From contig NZ_FPEJ01000001.1 in assembly GCF_900117445.1 (NCBI RefSeq), forward strand, positions 1-64,000: a DNA stretch of 64,000 nucleotides, in the 5' to 3' direction. Positions within the stretch are counted from its first letter, which is position 1, and each line of letters begins with the position of its first letter. This document shows positions 1 through 9,111 of the stretch, piece after piece. Both the position numbers and the translations under genes were made by a program. Under the pieces are notes generated by a model. The model saw only the letters and a list, made by a program, of their open reading frames with translations, did no database searches and was not told where the DNA came from. Source of the DNA: Hyphomicrobium sp. NDB2Meth4. GTDB taxonomy: Bacteria > Pseudomonadota > Alphaproteobacteria > Rhizobiales > Hyphomicrobiaceae.

Positions 1-402
1 GTGACACGTCCAATCCGACATAGCAGGTCATCGAGCAGCCTCCGATGTGCGAAGAGCCGAGCAATAGCGCTCTGACCGCGGCACTATGGAGGATCATGCT
101 CCGCCGCGATTACCCGATGTCCACACATGGGACACTGCGGTTGTCGTGATGCCGAGATATCGGACTTCGGGTCACTGGCCACGGGGTTTTGTGACGGACA
201 CTTATAAGAGTCCGCTCTTCCCTACGAAGCCGCCCAAAGCGCGCCGCGCCTTGAGGTTAAATATTGGGCTCGCTACGGATCAGCAGAAGCAAGCCGCACA
301 TCTGCGGTGGCTTCGGTGAAAAAACGCTACCCGAAAGTCCGCAACCTGCCTCAGGATCGCTATTCCAAATCCCGTGAGCGGGTGTACCCGGCGGAGGCTG
401 GC
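1..402. other. No recognisable gene at the left edge
   Basis: I see no convincing coding region, RNA gene or repeat here. A 77-codon open frame at 86-319 has no recognisable motif or good ribosome binding site and runs into the start region of the next gene. The stretch probably holds the leader of the membrane protein that follows. Confidence 0.4.
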
Positions 403-1014
403 ATGCGATATGTCGAAGCGTTCTTTCAGCCTTGGGCGTTCGGTCTCAATGGCTTGGAAGTCATACTCTTCTCGAGCGCGCTCTCTGAAGTGATCATGAT
501 CGTCTGGTTCGGCCGCCGGCTCCTGGCTCTTCGCGCGCTTCCCGTCCCAACACGACCAGAACAAATCCGTGGACCCGGCACGATCATACCGATGTGGTTC
601 GGCGTGATGTTCGTCGTCTTCGCGACGCTCTCCTACCTTCTCTGGCTTCCGGTCAAAATCTCCTTCATCGTTATCGTCGCCCTCATTCTACCTTCGGCCA
701 TAGTCGTCGCCTTACTCATCACATCATCTCTGCTCCTCTACTCGGTCGAACTCAATGCGCGCTTCGGCAAGGTGTGGGTTAAAGCCCTCGACTTCCCGTA
801 CCTACTCTTCGGCGCGGTCGGTCTACTGCGGATAATCGATACTTCCCCGGTCGTCGCCGCGCGCCACACATCGCTCGACACAATCGCCATTACAAGCGTT
901 TCGCTCGCGCTGGCGATACGCCTCGCAAAATCCATTCTTGAGGTGTTCTTTGACAAATGGATCGGGTCAACCACGCCCGGGTCGCAAGTGAGGTCACGTG
1001 CATTACCGAAATAG
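403..1014 (+). CDS. Hypothetical multi-pass membrane protein
   Basis: I do not recognise the family. The 203-residue product is strongly hydrophobic, with about four to five membrane segments: one near residues 8-33, two back to back in the middle (roughly 65-115) and one or two near the C-terminus. Only short basic loops and a basic tail (RSRALPK) lie outside the membrane. I chose ATG at 403 because a GGAGG lies five bases upstream (393-397). A GTG at 307 in the same frame would add 32 basic residues. No catalytic motif is visible. It precedes a sensor kinase gene in the same direction by about 240 bases, but nothing ties the two functionally. Confidence 0.5.
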   Translation: MRYVEAFFQPWAFGLNGLEVILFSSALSEVIMIVWFGRRLLALRALPVPTRPEQIRGPGTIIPMWFGVMFVVFATLSYLLWLPVKISFIVIVALILPSAIVVALLITSSLLLYSVELNARFGKVWVKALDFPYLLFGAVGLLRIIDTSPVVAARHTSLDTIAITSVSLALAIRLAKSILEVFFDKWIGSTTPGSQVRSRALPK

Positions 1015-1257
1015 TGCACATCTGCCGCGCCGCGAATCAGATGCGGCCTCAACGCCAAGCCAACGTTCAAATCCGCGGAGTCGACCGAAATGCCAAAACG
1101 GCGCTTTGCCGAGTTTGCGGACGTGCAGCCGGATATCGGCAGTTGCTTCATTGGTCAAAGTCCTTTTTCCGCTTAACCTCGCCGAGCGGACGCACGCACG
1201 TCGGGCGACAAGCGAGAGCGGGCGTGCATCCACGACACGTACCATCGGTATCGATTT

Positions 1258-3033
1258 ATGCTGCATGCTACTCGACAGACGCCCCGAGACTCGCCGCTAC
1301 CCAGTCTCGAGGACGAGGTGGCCGCCGAGCAAGTCGCGACCCTGTTTAGCCACGTTGCCTTCGGCGTGCTTGCGGCGACGGCCGGCGCGGCCATCCTCGG
1401 TGGAACGCTCTGGTGGCTCGGACTGACGCAGTTCAGAACCGGAATGTTCTGGACTGGCTATATCGCCTTGTGCGCCCTCGCTCACATACTCCTGCAGCGA
1501 TCCTATTCCCGCGCCAGGCCGGCCACATCAGATTGGCAAGCCTGGGGAATGGGGTTCACGGCAATCGCCCTCGCCGAAGGGCTGGGCTGGGGCTGGGCAC
1601 CGCTGTACCTCGTGAGCGGCGGCTTCGAGGTTCGCCTGCTTGCGATGATGGTTGTATTCGGTGTTGCGGCCGGTGCCATCCCCGCGTTCAGCGCTTACCT
1701 GCCCGCCTTCTTCGCAATCTTTCTTCCAGCCACCTTGCCTTACGCCTTGGTCAGTCTCGGTGCGACCGACCCGTTGGCCCAAGCAAGCTCGTTGTTGATG
1801 CTGGTATTCATTGTTGCCTTGGCCATTCTCAGTGTCGGCACCAATCGGACCCTCAAAGACAATGTGCGGCTGCGCATCGCCACCCAGCGGATGGCCGAGG
1901 AGTTGAGGCGACAGAAAGAGATCGTGGAGCAGGCGAGCTTAGCTAAGTCCACGTTCCTCGCCGCCGCGAGCCATGACCTGCGCCAGCCCATTCACGCTCT
2001 GGGCTTATTCGTGGGTGCTTTGCGCGCGGTAGAAATCCCCCAGCCGGGGCGAAGGCTCATCGAGCAAATTGAAGCTTCCCTCATCGCAATGGACGGGCTC
2101 TTCTCGGCGCTGCTCGACATCTCTCGACTGGATGCCGGTGTCGTCGAAGTCCAAAAACGCCCATTCGAGATCGCACCGTTTCTCGCGCGCATATGCCGTG
2201 ATGCGAGGCTAGACGCCGAGGCGAAAGGTCTAACGGTAACCTGCGTGCATTCCGGCCGGCTCGTCGACACCGATCCTGTGCTGCTTGAGCGGATCGTGCG
2301 TAATCTGGTGTCGAATGCTGTCCGCTATACCGATCGCGGCCGCGTCCTGATCGGTTGTCGCATACGTCACCGACAACTATCCATCGAGGTTTGCGACACC
2401 GGTCGTGGAATAGCAGAACGCGACAGGGAGAAGATTTTCCAGGAGTATTTTCAAGTCGGTAATCCGGAACGAGACCGGACCAAAGGTCTTGGGTTGGGGT
2501 TGGCGATCGTGCGCAGGCTTGCCACCTTGCTCGATTGTCCGTTGAGCTTGCGATCCGTACCCGGAAAAGGGTCGTGTTTCTCTATCAGCGTTCCGCTGGC
2601 CGCACCGGACGCTCTCGCGACGAGCGACCAATACGAGATGGGGCCGCTGGCGACCGGCCTCGTTCTCGTCGTGGACGATGAAATCGCGATCCGCCAAGCC
2701 ATGGCCAGCCTTCTAGGTGGCTGGGGTCATCAGGTCGTCGCTGCCAGCTCAGGCGACGAAGCCATCCGCCATATGGCGAACTGCCCGAAGAAGCCGGACC
2801 TGATCATCAGCGACCTTCGACTGCGAGATCAAGAGACTGGGATCGAGGTGATCGAGCGAATGCGAGCGGAGTACAACGATACGATCCCTGCCATGCTGAT
2901 CACCGGTGACACGTCGGCCGCCAGAATTTCCGATGCTCAAAAAAGCGGGCTGCTCGTCCTGCACAAGCCGGTCCCCAATGGAAAACTGCGTGCCGCCATT
3001 GCAAACCTGATGCACAAGGCGGGCTCGGCCTAG
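1258..3033 (+). CDS. Hybrid sensor histidine kinase with C-terminal receiver domain
   Basis: Membrane-bound hybrid two-component kinase of 591 residues. The N-terminal ~200 residues form about six hydrophobic segments with no obvious periplasmic sensor domain. A short coiled-coil linker leads to the HisKA domain with the H-box SHDLRQPIHALG (phosphoacceptor His239). The ATPase domain follows with N-box NLVSNAVRYT, G1 DTGRGI and G2 GLGLGLAIV. The last ~120 residues are a receiver domain with VVDDE, phosphoacceptor Asp519 (IISDLRL) and the conserved Lys in LHKPV. The HDLRQPxHALGLF form is typical of alphaproteobacterial kinases paired with NarL/FixJ regulators. Its 3' end faces the response-regulator gene 8 bases away, so the two are convergent and probably one signalling pair. 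The signal is unknown. Confidence 0.9.
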   Translation: MLHATRQTPRDSPLPSLEDEVAAEQVATLFSHVAFGVLAATAGAAILGGTLWWLGLTQFRTGMFWTGYIALCALAHILLQRSYSRARPATSDWQAWGMGFTAIALAEGLGWGWAPLYLVSGGFEVRLLAMMVVFGVAAGAIPAFSAYLPAFFAIFLPATLPYALVSLGATDPLAQASSLLMLVFIVALAILSVGTNRTLKDNVRLRIATQRMAEELRRQKEIVEQASLAKSTFLAAASHDLRQPIHALGLFVGALRAVEIPQPGRRLIEQIEASLIAMDGLFSALLDISRLDAGVVEVQKRPFEIAPFLARICRDARLDAEAKGLTVTCVHSGRLVDTDPVLLERIVRNLVSNAVRYTDRGRVLIGCRIRHRQLSIEVCDTGRGIAERDREKIFQEYFQVGNPERDRTKGLGLGLAIVRRLATLLDCPLSLRSVPGKGSCFSISVPLAAPDALATSDQYEMGPLATGLVLVVDDEIAIRQAMASLLGGWGHQVVAASSGDEAIRHMANCPKKPDLIISDLRLRDQETGIEVIERMRAEYNDTIPAMLITGDTSAARISDAQKSGLLVLHKPVPNGKLRAAIANLMHKAGSA

Positions 3034-3040
3034 GCGAGGA

Positions 3041-3676
3041 TCAGATCAAACCCGACTCCCGTCCGACGGCGGCGGCTTGCGTCCGGTTGACGACATTCAA
3101 GGCTTTGAAGATTGCAGTGATGTGCGCCTTTACTGTCTTCTCGGACAGATTGAGCTCGTGAGCGATGATCTTGTTTGGCTGCCCTTCGCTGAGGCGCCGC
3201 AAAACCTCGATCTGGCGAGGCGTCAAGTTTGAACCGCCATCCTGGCCGCGGCTCGGCGTCGAGCCGGCCCGGGCTCCCATTTCACTGAGGACCAGCGGCG
3301 GCACGTAGATCTCGCCCTGGAGAACCAGTTTGATGGCTGAGATGAGGGTGTGCTGGCTCGCCGATTTCGGCACATAGCCGAGCGCACCTTGCGCCAGCGC
3401 GTTTCGGGCATCCCGCGGCTCTTCCGACGATGACAAGACGATCACCGGAAGATCAGGGCGGCTGCGGCCGAACTCCGGCAGTGCGGACAAGCCGTTCATG
3501 CCGGGCATGACAAGATCGAGAATGACGACATCAAGGTCCTGCTGCTCTTCGACCAGCCGGAGTGCCGCCTGGGCATCACCCGCTTCAAGGACGACCGCGT
3601 CAGGCCCAAGCTGTCGCAAAAGGGCAACGAGCCCTTCTCGCAAAACAGGATGATCGTCCACGACCAACAGCTTCAT
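3041..3676 (-). CDS. NarL/FixJ-family response regulator
   Basis: DNA-binding response regulator, 211 residues. The receiver domain has the acidic pair VVDDHP, phosphoacceptor Asp54 in VILDLVMPGMNG, and Lys in VPKSAS. The C-terminal LuxR-type HTH has the signature LTPRQIEVL and NKIIAHELNLSEKTVKAH. I start at the ATG at 3676 (MKLLVVDD); a longer frame to 3712 adds 12 residues unlike the family. It is convergent with the hybrid kinase and divergent from the small-membrane-protein/AAA+ operon beginning at 3926. The shared 250-base intergenic region makes control of that operon by this regulator plausible, but no binding site is proven. Confidence 0.9.
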   Translation of the reverse strand: MKLLVVDDHPVLREGLVALLRQLGPDAVVLEAGDAQAALRLVEEQQDLDVVILDLVMPGMNGLSALPEFGRSRPDLPVIVLSSSEEPRDARNALAQGALGYVPKSASQHTLISAIKLVLQGEIYVPPLVLSEMGARAGSTPSRGQDGGSNLTPRQIEVLRRLSEGQPNKIIAHELNLSEKTVKAHITAIFKALNVVNRTQAAAVGRESGLI

Positions 3677-3925
3677 GCGCCGACTATGGTTTGCGTCATG
3701 CCCGCGTGACAAGAGGAGAGAGGTCTCAATTTCCCGATTGCGGTCTTAGGACCGTATCGAGACGTGCGTTCAATTTACGATGTACATCTGGGCGTGCATT
3801 TTGCCTGGCGGCAGGCCGAGAATGGGATCTAACTTGGAAGACGTCGGACATTTCATTTTCGTCCGCCGAATTGGTGTTTCCCGCTGAGCCGCCGAGCTAA
3901 CGAGTCTTTTTTAGGCATCGCAGCC

Positions 3926-4525
3926 ATGCACGCACAAAGGCCTGAACACCCTGAAGCTCATGGTTCAGCCGGCACCGGCCCCAATCGGCCAATGCAGCAA
4001 GGTGCCGGCAATCGCGGCGCAAGCGCCCAGCCCGCATTCGATCTTCGCGTCGTACTGTTCGCCGGGGTCGGCCTTCTCGCGGCCGCGCTGTTGAGCGTCG
4101 GCTATTTCGATGATGACCGGTCGCCGAAACGTCCCGGCGAACAAAACTCTCTGATGACCACCGTCGCCGCCGCTGAAGCCGAGCAAGCCATTGCGCGCCT
4201 GCTCCTGAGCGAAGCGCAGAAGGAGCAAGTGCGCGAGGATGTCTCGCGCGGACGGCTGCGGCTCGCATGGATCAAGGTCTCCGATAACCTCACCGAGGAC
4301 GGCGACTGGATACGCCTTGAAGCAGCGGGATTTCGCCAGGACATCCGTTTGCTGCACCAGCCCTACCAGATCGCCGTCCCATACCTGCCGGGCAGCACGG
4401 CAACCGTAACCGGCCTGGTCGATGGCATCGATGGCGACATCACCGTGTCCGTCTCGACTGGCGGCGGGCTCATTTCGCTCAAGCCGCTCAAACAGGGAGA
4501 AACGCTCCAGATTCCGACGCCTTAG
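3926..4525 (+). CDS. Hypothetical single-pass membrane protein, first gene of AAA+/Sel1/NADAR operon
   Basis: I do not recognise the family. The 199-residue product has a Gly/Pro/Gln-rich cytoplasmic N-terminus (about 1-38), one membrane helix (roughly 39-60, VVLFAGVGLLAAALLSVGYF) and an external C-terminal domain. That domain holds a short helical stretch (AAEAEQAIARLLLSEAQ) and a beta-rich region, with alternating Val/Thr/Gly strands near the end. There are no cysteines. The start ATG has only a weak Shine-Dalgarno. It lies 132 bases upstream of the first AAA+ ATPase on the same strand, so it may be part of the same transcript, perhaps as a membrane adaptor; that is inference. Confidence 0.6.
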   Translation: MHAQRPEHPEAHGSAGTGPNRPMQQGAGNRGASAQPAFDLRVVLFAGVGLLAAALLSVGYFDDDRSPKRPGEQNSLMTTVAAAEAEQAIARLLLSEAQKEQVREDVSRGRLRLAWIKVSDNLTEDGDWIRLEAAGFRQDIRLLHQPYQIAVPYLPGSTATVTGLVDGIDGDITVSVSTGGGLISLKPLKQGETLQIPTP

Positions 4526-4657
4526 ATCGAGGCAACCTCTCGCACATTCACTATCGCGCATGGGCACGGGCAACGTCGCTTTACGGGATTTCTCTCAGGT
4601 GGCAGACTTTCTTTATACATATGGCTTGGGCAATCTCGCGCACCGAGGACTTTTGAC

Positions 4658-5854
4658 ATGACGGGGATGGCGTGGGCCGGTCGGCTCGGCATCATCATTG
4701 CCATCATTGTCATCGAGCGGGCCTCGCCGGCTCTCGCCTGGTTTCTGGTCATTCTCGCCGGTGTGGGCGCCATCTGCTTCGTGCCCTATCAGGGCCGCCT
4801 CTTCCCCGAACCTATCCTGCGCGCCATCGACAGCGCTGTTGGCAAGCACGGTCGCGCCAGCGAGCCCAAGGCACCGACCGTCATCGACGAGACAGAACTC
4901 GCCAGCTATCTGAAATCACGTGTCATTGGCCAGAACGACGTCGTGTCGGCCATCTCCCGCCGATTGCGCCAGCGGCTGGCAGCGCGCAGACCAGGAAAGC
5001 CTATCGCGGTGTTCGGATTTGCCGGGCCCCCCGGAGTGGGCAAGACTTATCTTGCGCAGGTCCTTGCGAAAAAACTCTACGGGAACGACGCGCACCTACA
5101 CGTCTTCGAGATGGCGAAGTTTCGCGAAGGCTACTCTGCCAACAGCCTGTTCGGCGTGCCCGCCGGGCTGCAGGGCTCCGGAGAGCCGGGACTCCTCTCG
5201 CGCGCTCTGCGCGACACCCCCAACGCGATCATCCTGTTGGACGAGTTCGAGAAAGCCAGCCGCGACATTCACATGCAGTTCCTGTCGGCCTGGAATGACG
5301 GCTTCGTCACGGATCTGGGCACCGCCACCAAGTATTCGACCACGGAAGCGATCTTCATTCTCACCACCAATGCCGGGTCGCGCCGTATCGCCGAGCTAAC
5401 GCGCGATCCCACGATCGCGCAAGACGAGGTCAACGACCTCGTTAAGGCGGCGCTCGTCGATGCCGATTTCGCGCCGGAGGTGTTGTCTCGAATAGATGTC
5501 GTCTTTGCATTCCGCGCCATCGAGGGACTGGATATCGCGCGCGTCGTCGCGCTGGAGATCGAACGCAAGGCAGCCGAATACCAGCTGCAGATCGCACCGG
5601 GCGGAATCGAACCATCCATATTGCTCGACGCAATGAGCACCTTCACCGAAACCAAGCCGAAGGGCGGCGTGCGCGATATCGCGCGGCAGATCGAAGACAA
5701 GATCGCCGACGGCTTGATCGAAGCGAGAGCGGATGGAGCCACCTTCATCCGCCTGCAAGCATCGGGAAAGCGCGTGCGCGTCATACCGGTATCGGAGCAG
5801 GACGCGATGTCTGCCGCTGCGGCCGCGCCCGTCAGCTCAGAGGCAATCGCATAG
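4658..5854 (+). CDS. Membrane-anchored Clp-like AAA+ ATPase (paralogue 1)
   Basis: AAA+ ATPase of the Clp/HslU-like class (AAA_2 fold) with a single ring domain, 398 residues. Two hydrophobic helices at about 8-20 and 27-43 should anchor it in the inner membrane. The ATPase core resembles the second domain of ClpA/ClpB: a GQNDVV box near 91, Walker A GPPGVGKT at 123-130, Walker B IILLDEFEKA with Asp195-Glu196, sensor-1 LTTNAGS and an arginine-finger region PEVLSRIDVVFAF. No ClpP-binding loop or substrate-binding N-domain is apparent. It is closely paralogous to the next gene, 16 bases downstream, and probably arose by duplication. The two may form a mixed ring that unfolds or remodels a partner, but the substrate is unknown. 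Confidence 0.85.
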   Translation: MTGMAWAGRLGIIIAIIVIERASPALAWFLVILAGVGAICFVPYQGRLFPEPILRAIDSAVGKHGRASEPKAPTVIDETELASYLKSRVIGQNDVVSAISRRLRQRLAARRPGKPIAVFGFAGPPGVGKTYLAQVLAKKLYGNDAHLHVFEMAKFREGYSANSLFGVPAGLQGSGEPGLLSRALRDTPNAIILLDEFEKASRDIHMQFLSAWNDGFVTDLGTATKYSTTEAIFILTTNAGSRRIAELTRDPTIAQDEVNDLVKAALVDADFAPEVLSRIDVVFAFRAIEGLDIARVVALEIERKAAEYQLQIAPGGIEPSILLDAMSTFTETKPKGGVRDIARQIEDKIADGLIEARADGATFIRLQASGKRVRVIPVSEQDAMSAAAAAPVSSEAIA

Positions 5855-5870
5855 GAGCGAGGGAAGCCCC

Positions 5871-6959
5871 ATGGCACGAGATGGCAAGCAGAGCGGTTCC
5901 CTGAGCCAGGACCCCCTCGATCGTCTGTCGAACTTCAACGTGCTCTCCGACAAATGGGAAGCCAAGAGCCGCGAACTCGCCGTCATCGATCCGGTAGAGC
6001 TGGCGAGCTATTTGAAGTCGAGGGTCATCGGGCAGAATATGGTCGTTGATTCCGTCGTTGCGCGTCTGCATCGGCGCATGGCGGCCAAGCGGCCGAACAA
6101 GCCAATCGCCGTGTTCTGCTTCGCCGGGGCACCCGGTGTCGGCAAGACCTACCTCGCCCAGATCCTGGCCGAGAAAATCTACGGCAGCCCAAAGAACCTC
6201 CACTACATCGACATGACCAAGTTCGGCAGCGAGGCGACCTCCTGGACGCTCTTCGGCTCCGCCAGCGGCCACGTCGGCTCCAACAAGCCCGGCCTGCTCC
6301 CTCGCTACCTGCGCGACGTGCCGAACTCCGTCGTACTTCTGGACGAGATCGAGAAGGCACACCGCAGCATTCTCACGCAGTTTCTCTCGGCCTGGAATGA
6401 CGGTTTCATCACCGAGATGAGCGACGGCTCGAAGCATTCCACCGCCGAGGCCATCTTCATCATGACTACGAACGCCGGGCGTGCCCGCATTAACGAGTAC
6501 ACGCGCGATCCGAAAATCACCCAGGAGGAACTCAACAAGCTGGCCAGAGGCGCTTTGGAGGACGCCCAATTCGCGCCCGAGGTGCTCTCGCGCGTGGACG
6601 ACGTCTTCGCCTTCCGCGAGCTTGCCGGGCTCGATATCGCCCGCGTCGTCGCCCTCGAAATCGAGAAGACCGCTAAATCCTACGGCCTTGAAATCGCCGG
6701 CCAGGGCATCGACCCGGAAATCCTGATGACCGCCATCGACGAGTTCACCGAGAACAAGCCGAGCGGCGGCGTGCGCGAGATCGCTCGCCATATCGAAGAC
6801 AAGATCGCGGACGGGCTTATCGATGCGCGCGCAAACGGCGCCATGAGCGTGATGTTCGAAGCGGACGGGCCGGACGTTCGCGTGATCCCCATCGATGCGC
6901 CTGCGACCGGCTCAGACACCGCCAACGCAACCGGCTTGGCGAGCGAGCAGAGCGAATAG
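5871..6959 (+). CDS. Clp-like AAA+ ATPase (paralogue 2, soluble)
   Basis: Second single-domain Clp-like AAA+ ATPase, 362 residues, sharing most of its core with the preceding gene (both contain LASYLKSRVIGQN). It has no membrane helices; residues 1-40 are polar. Motifs: Walker A GAPGVGKT at 86-93, Walker B VVLLDEIEKAH, sensor-1 MTTNAG, arginine-finger region PEVLSRVDDVFAF. I start at the ATG at 5871 because it follows a purine-rich Shine-Dalgarno (ggagcgaggg) just after the upstream stop. An in-frame opening from 5733 only reads through the 3' end of the previous gene. It sits between paralogue 1 and the Sel1/TPR gene with 12-16 base spacings, which points to co-translation. Function in the operon is unknown. 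Confidence 0.85.
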   Translation: MARDGKQSGSLSQDPLDRLSNFNVLSDKWEAKSRELAVIDPVELASYLKSRVIGQNMVVDSVVARLHRRMAAKRPNKPIAVFCFAGAPGVGKTYLAQILAEKIYGSPKNLHYIDMTKFGSEATSWTLFGSASGHVGSNKPGLLPRYLRDVPNSVVLLDEIEKAHRSILTQFLSAWNDGFITEMSDGSKHSTAEAIFIMTTNAGRARINEYTRDPKITQEELNKLARGALEDAQFAPEVLSRVDDVFAFRELAGLDIARVVALEIEKTAKSYGLEIAGQGIDPEILMTAIDEFTENKPSGGVREIARHIEDKIADGLIDARANGAMSVMFEADGPDVRVIPIDAPATGSDTANATGLASEQSE

Positions 6960-6971
6960 CGGAGATCGGTG

Positions 6972-9053
6972 ATGAGCGCGCCCACCAAAGGCATGCTGTC
7001 GAAACAGGCGGCCCGCAAGTCCTTGATCGGCACCCTGATCGATCTCTATAAGGGCGACCTGGCGTTTCGCGGCATGACGGACTTCGCCGTCATCGGCTTC
7101 GTCACCATGATGTTCCTGCATCCACCCGCAGCCATCCAATTGCCAACCTGGGATATCTGGCGCCCGGCCCCTACGCCCACTCCGGGACCGACCCCGACGC
7201 CCTTACCACCCGCTGCCGCGGCCGTCCCTATCCAGTTTCCACCCAACATCAAGAATGCACGCTTCTCCGATCCCTTCATCTTCGACATCGACAAATCCGT
7301 ATTTCAAAGCTCGAGTTCCGACGACCAGAAGCGCCTCGCCGAAGCATGGGTGGCAATCGCGCTCGACCAAAGTGACAAAGCTCTCGCCGCTCTGAAGGGC
7401 GCAAGCGACGCCGATCCCAACGTCGCCTTGCTGCGCGGTGCCGCCGAGGCGGGCCGCCGTACTCAAGCAGGCTACAAGGCGGCGCAAACATATTGGCGGC
7501 AGGCGGTCAATGGCGGCAGCGTGCAAGCAAAGGCGCTACTTGGCCAGCTTATCGGCACCGGCCTGACGGGAGCGGCCAGCAATCCCACTGAGGCGGCTCA
7601 ACTCATTGACGCTGGTGTCGATCTTGGTGACCGGCAAGCAATGCGCATTGCCGGCATCGGCTATCTGAGCGGTGAGCTCGGCAAGCTCGACCCAACTCGT
7701 GCAGCTGATCTTCTGAAGCGCAGCGCCGACGCCGGCGATCCGATGGCGATGGCGCTATACGCGCGGATGCTATCGGACGACCTTGGCGTTGCGAAAGCTG
7801 ATCGCGATCTCGCCGCCGCCTACCTCGAGAAGGCGGCGAACGCCGGCCTTACCATGGCGCAGTTCACCCTCGGCCAATGGATCTTCGATCAATTCAGCAA
7901 GGGAGTGCGAGCGGACCCCAAGGAGGGAATCGCGTGGATGGAGCGCGCTTATGAGAAAGGACGCTCTCTCACCGGACTGACAGGCCTAGCGGCATTCTTG
8001 GATGGCACGCCGGGTGCCTGGAGCAACAAGAAGCTTGCGGCAGACTACGTTCGTCGCTGCTCGGCTCTCCCCTACTGTCAGGTCTACGTCGGCTATGAAT
8101 GGAAGGAAGGAAATTTCGGCAAGGTCGACCTCCTCGCCGCGCGCGCGCATACCGCTGTCAGCACCAGGTTCAACCCCAACGGTATCGCCCAGCTCAACGA
8201 GATCGATGCGAAACTGAGCCCTGCGCAGCGGGCCGAGGCTGCGACGCTCGAACAAAAGCTGCTCGAAGGCATGAGCCCGGAGCCGCCCGAGCTGCACATC
8301 CAGTTCGCCGAGCTCCCGCCCATCCCGCGGCTCGAGGCAATCTGGCCGTCCATCCCCCCGATCGCCGGCGTTTCATCCAGCACTCCGCAGCCCGATAAGT
8401 CCGCCGTCGGCCCCTCTGATCTCCAGAGCCTCTTCGACCAAGGTGAGGCTGCCTTCTACAAAGGCGATTACAGGGCCGCGATAGCGGCGATGGACAAGTA
8501 TATCGACGCCGCCCAATCCGCCGACGATAAGTCGAAGGCCATCGGTTATTACGCGCGCGCACGCTCAAGCTTACAGCTTGCTATTGCAGAGGGAGACACG
8601 TGCAAGGCGATGCTGCCGCCGCCGCCATCATGCTCGTCGGCTACGAAGTTCGAGCCGGCCGCAAGGGACCTCGATAAGTCGTTGACGCTCGATCCGAACC
8701 AAGCCGAGGCAAATTTCCTTTTCGGGCTCATCGCAGACAAAACGGGCGATCAGCGCAAAGCCATCGACTACTACACCTATGCGCTGCGCGCGAACCGCGA
8801 CTATGGCGCGGCTTACAACAACCGCGGTGTCCTTTATGCGAATCTCGGCCAGAACGACCTAGCGATGGCGGACTACAACGAGGCGATCCGCTCCGACCCG
8901 CAAAATGCCTGGGCGTGGGCCAACCGCGGCGTTCTTTTCACCTACTATCGCAACAAGAAGCAGGCGATCTCCGATCTGCGCCATGCCCTGGAAATCGCCC
9001 CGGACCTCGCGTATGCGCGGGACAATCTGCGCAAGCTGGGTGTTCGCCGCTGA
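6972..9053 (+). CDS. Membrane-anchored Sel1/TPR repeat protein
   Basis: Repeat-scaffold protein of 693 residues. The N-terminal ~40 residues are basic and cytoplasmic, followed by one membrane segment (FAVIGFVTMMFLHPPAAI) and a Pro/Thr-rich linker (PTPTPGPTPTPLPP), which puts the bulk outside the membrane. Residues ~140-400 hold Sel1-like repeats (for example GDPMAMALYARML and AGLTMAQFTLGQW). A linker follows, then TPR repeats at about 490-690 (NQAEANFLFGLIADKTGD, YNEAIRSDPQNAWAWANRG). Such repeats bind proteins, so it is probably the assembly platform of the operon. I start at ATG 6972, five bases after GGAGATC; a GTG lies directly upstream at 6969. The stop lies 58 bases before the next start. 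Confidence 0.8.
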   Translation: MSAPTKGMLSKQAARKSLIGTLIDLYKGDLAFRGMTDFAVIGFVTMMFLHPPAAIQLPTWDIWRPAPTPTPGPTPTPLPPAAAAVPIQFPPNIKNARFSDPFIFDIDKSVFQSSSSDDQKRLAEAWVAIALDQSDKALAALKGASDADPNVALLRGAAEAGRRTQAGYKAAQTYWRQAVNGGSVQAKALLGQLIGTGLTGAASNPTEAAQLIDAGVDLGDRQAMRIAGIGYLSGELGKLDPTRAADLLKRSADAGDPMAMALYARMLSDDLGVAKADRDLAAAYLEKAANAGLTMAQFTLGQWIFDQFSKGVRADPKEGIAWMERAYEKGRSLTGLTGLAAFLDGTPGAWSNKKLAADYVRRCSALPYCQVYVGYEWKEGNFGKVDLLAARAHTAVSTRFNPNGIAQLNEIDAKLSPAQRAEAATLEQKLLEGMSPEPPELHIQFAELPPIPRLEAIWPSIPPIAGVSSSTPQPDKSAVGPSDLQSLFDQGEAAFYKGDYRAAIAAMDKYIDAAQSADDKSKAIGYYARARSSLQLAIAEGDTCKAMLPPPPSCSSATKFEPAARDLDKSLTLDPNQAEANFLFGLIADKTGDQRKAIDYYTYALRANRDYGAAYNNRGVLYANLGQNDLAMADYNEAIRSDPQNAWAWANRGVLFTYYRNKKQAISDLRHALEIAPDLAYARDNLRKLGVRR

Positions 9054-9111
9054 TGCACGCAGCATGCGCCACCGAGCTGTCGCTCAGAGAAATATTCAAG
9101 AGGTTTGCGTT

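Noticed and set aside
86-319. 77-codon open frame near the left edge
   Set aside because: No good ribosome site, no domain pattern, biased composition, and it ends inside the leader of the next gene.
3562-3900. 112-codon frame antisense to the response regulator
   Set aside because: It overlaps a clear regulator gene on the other strand and shows no family pattern.
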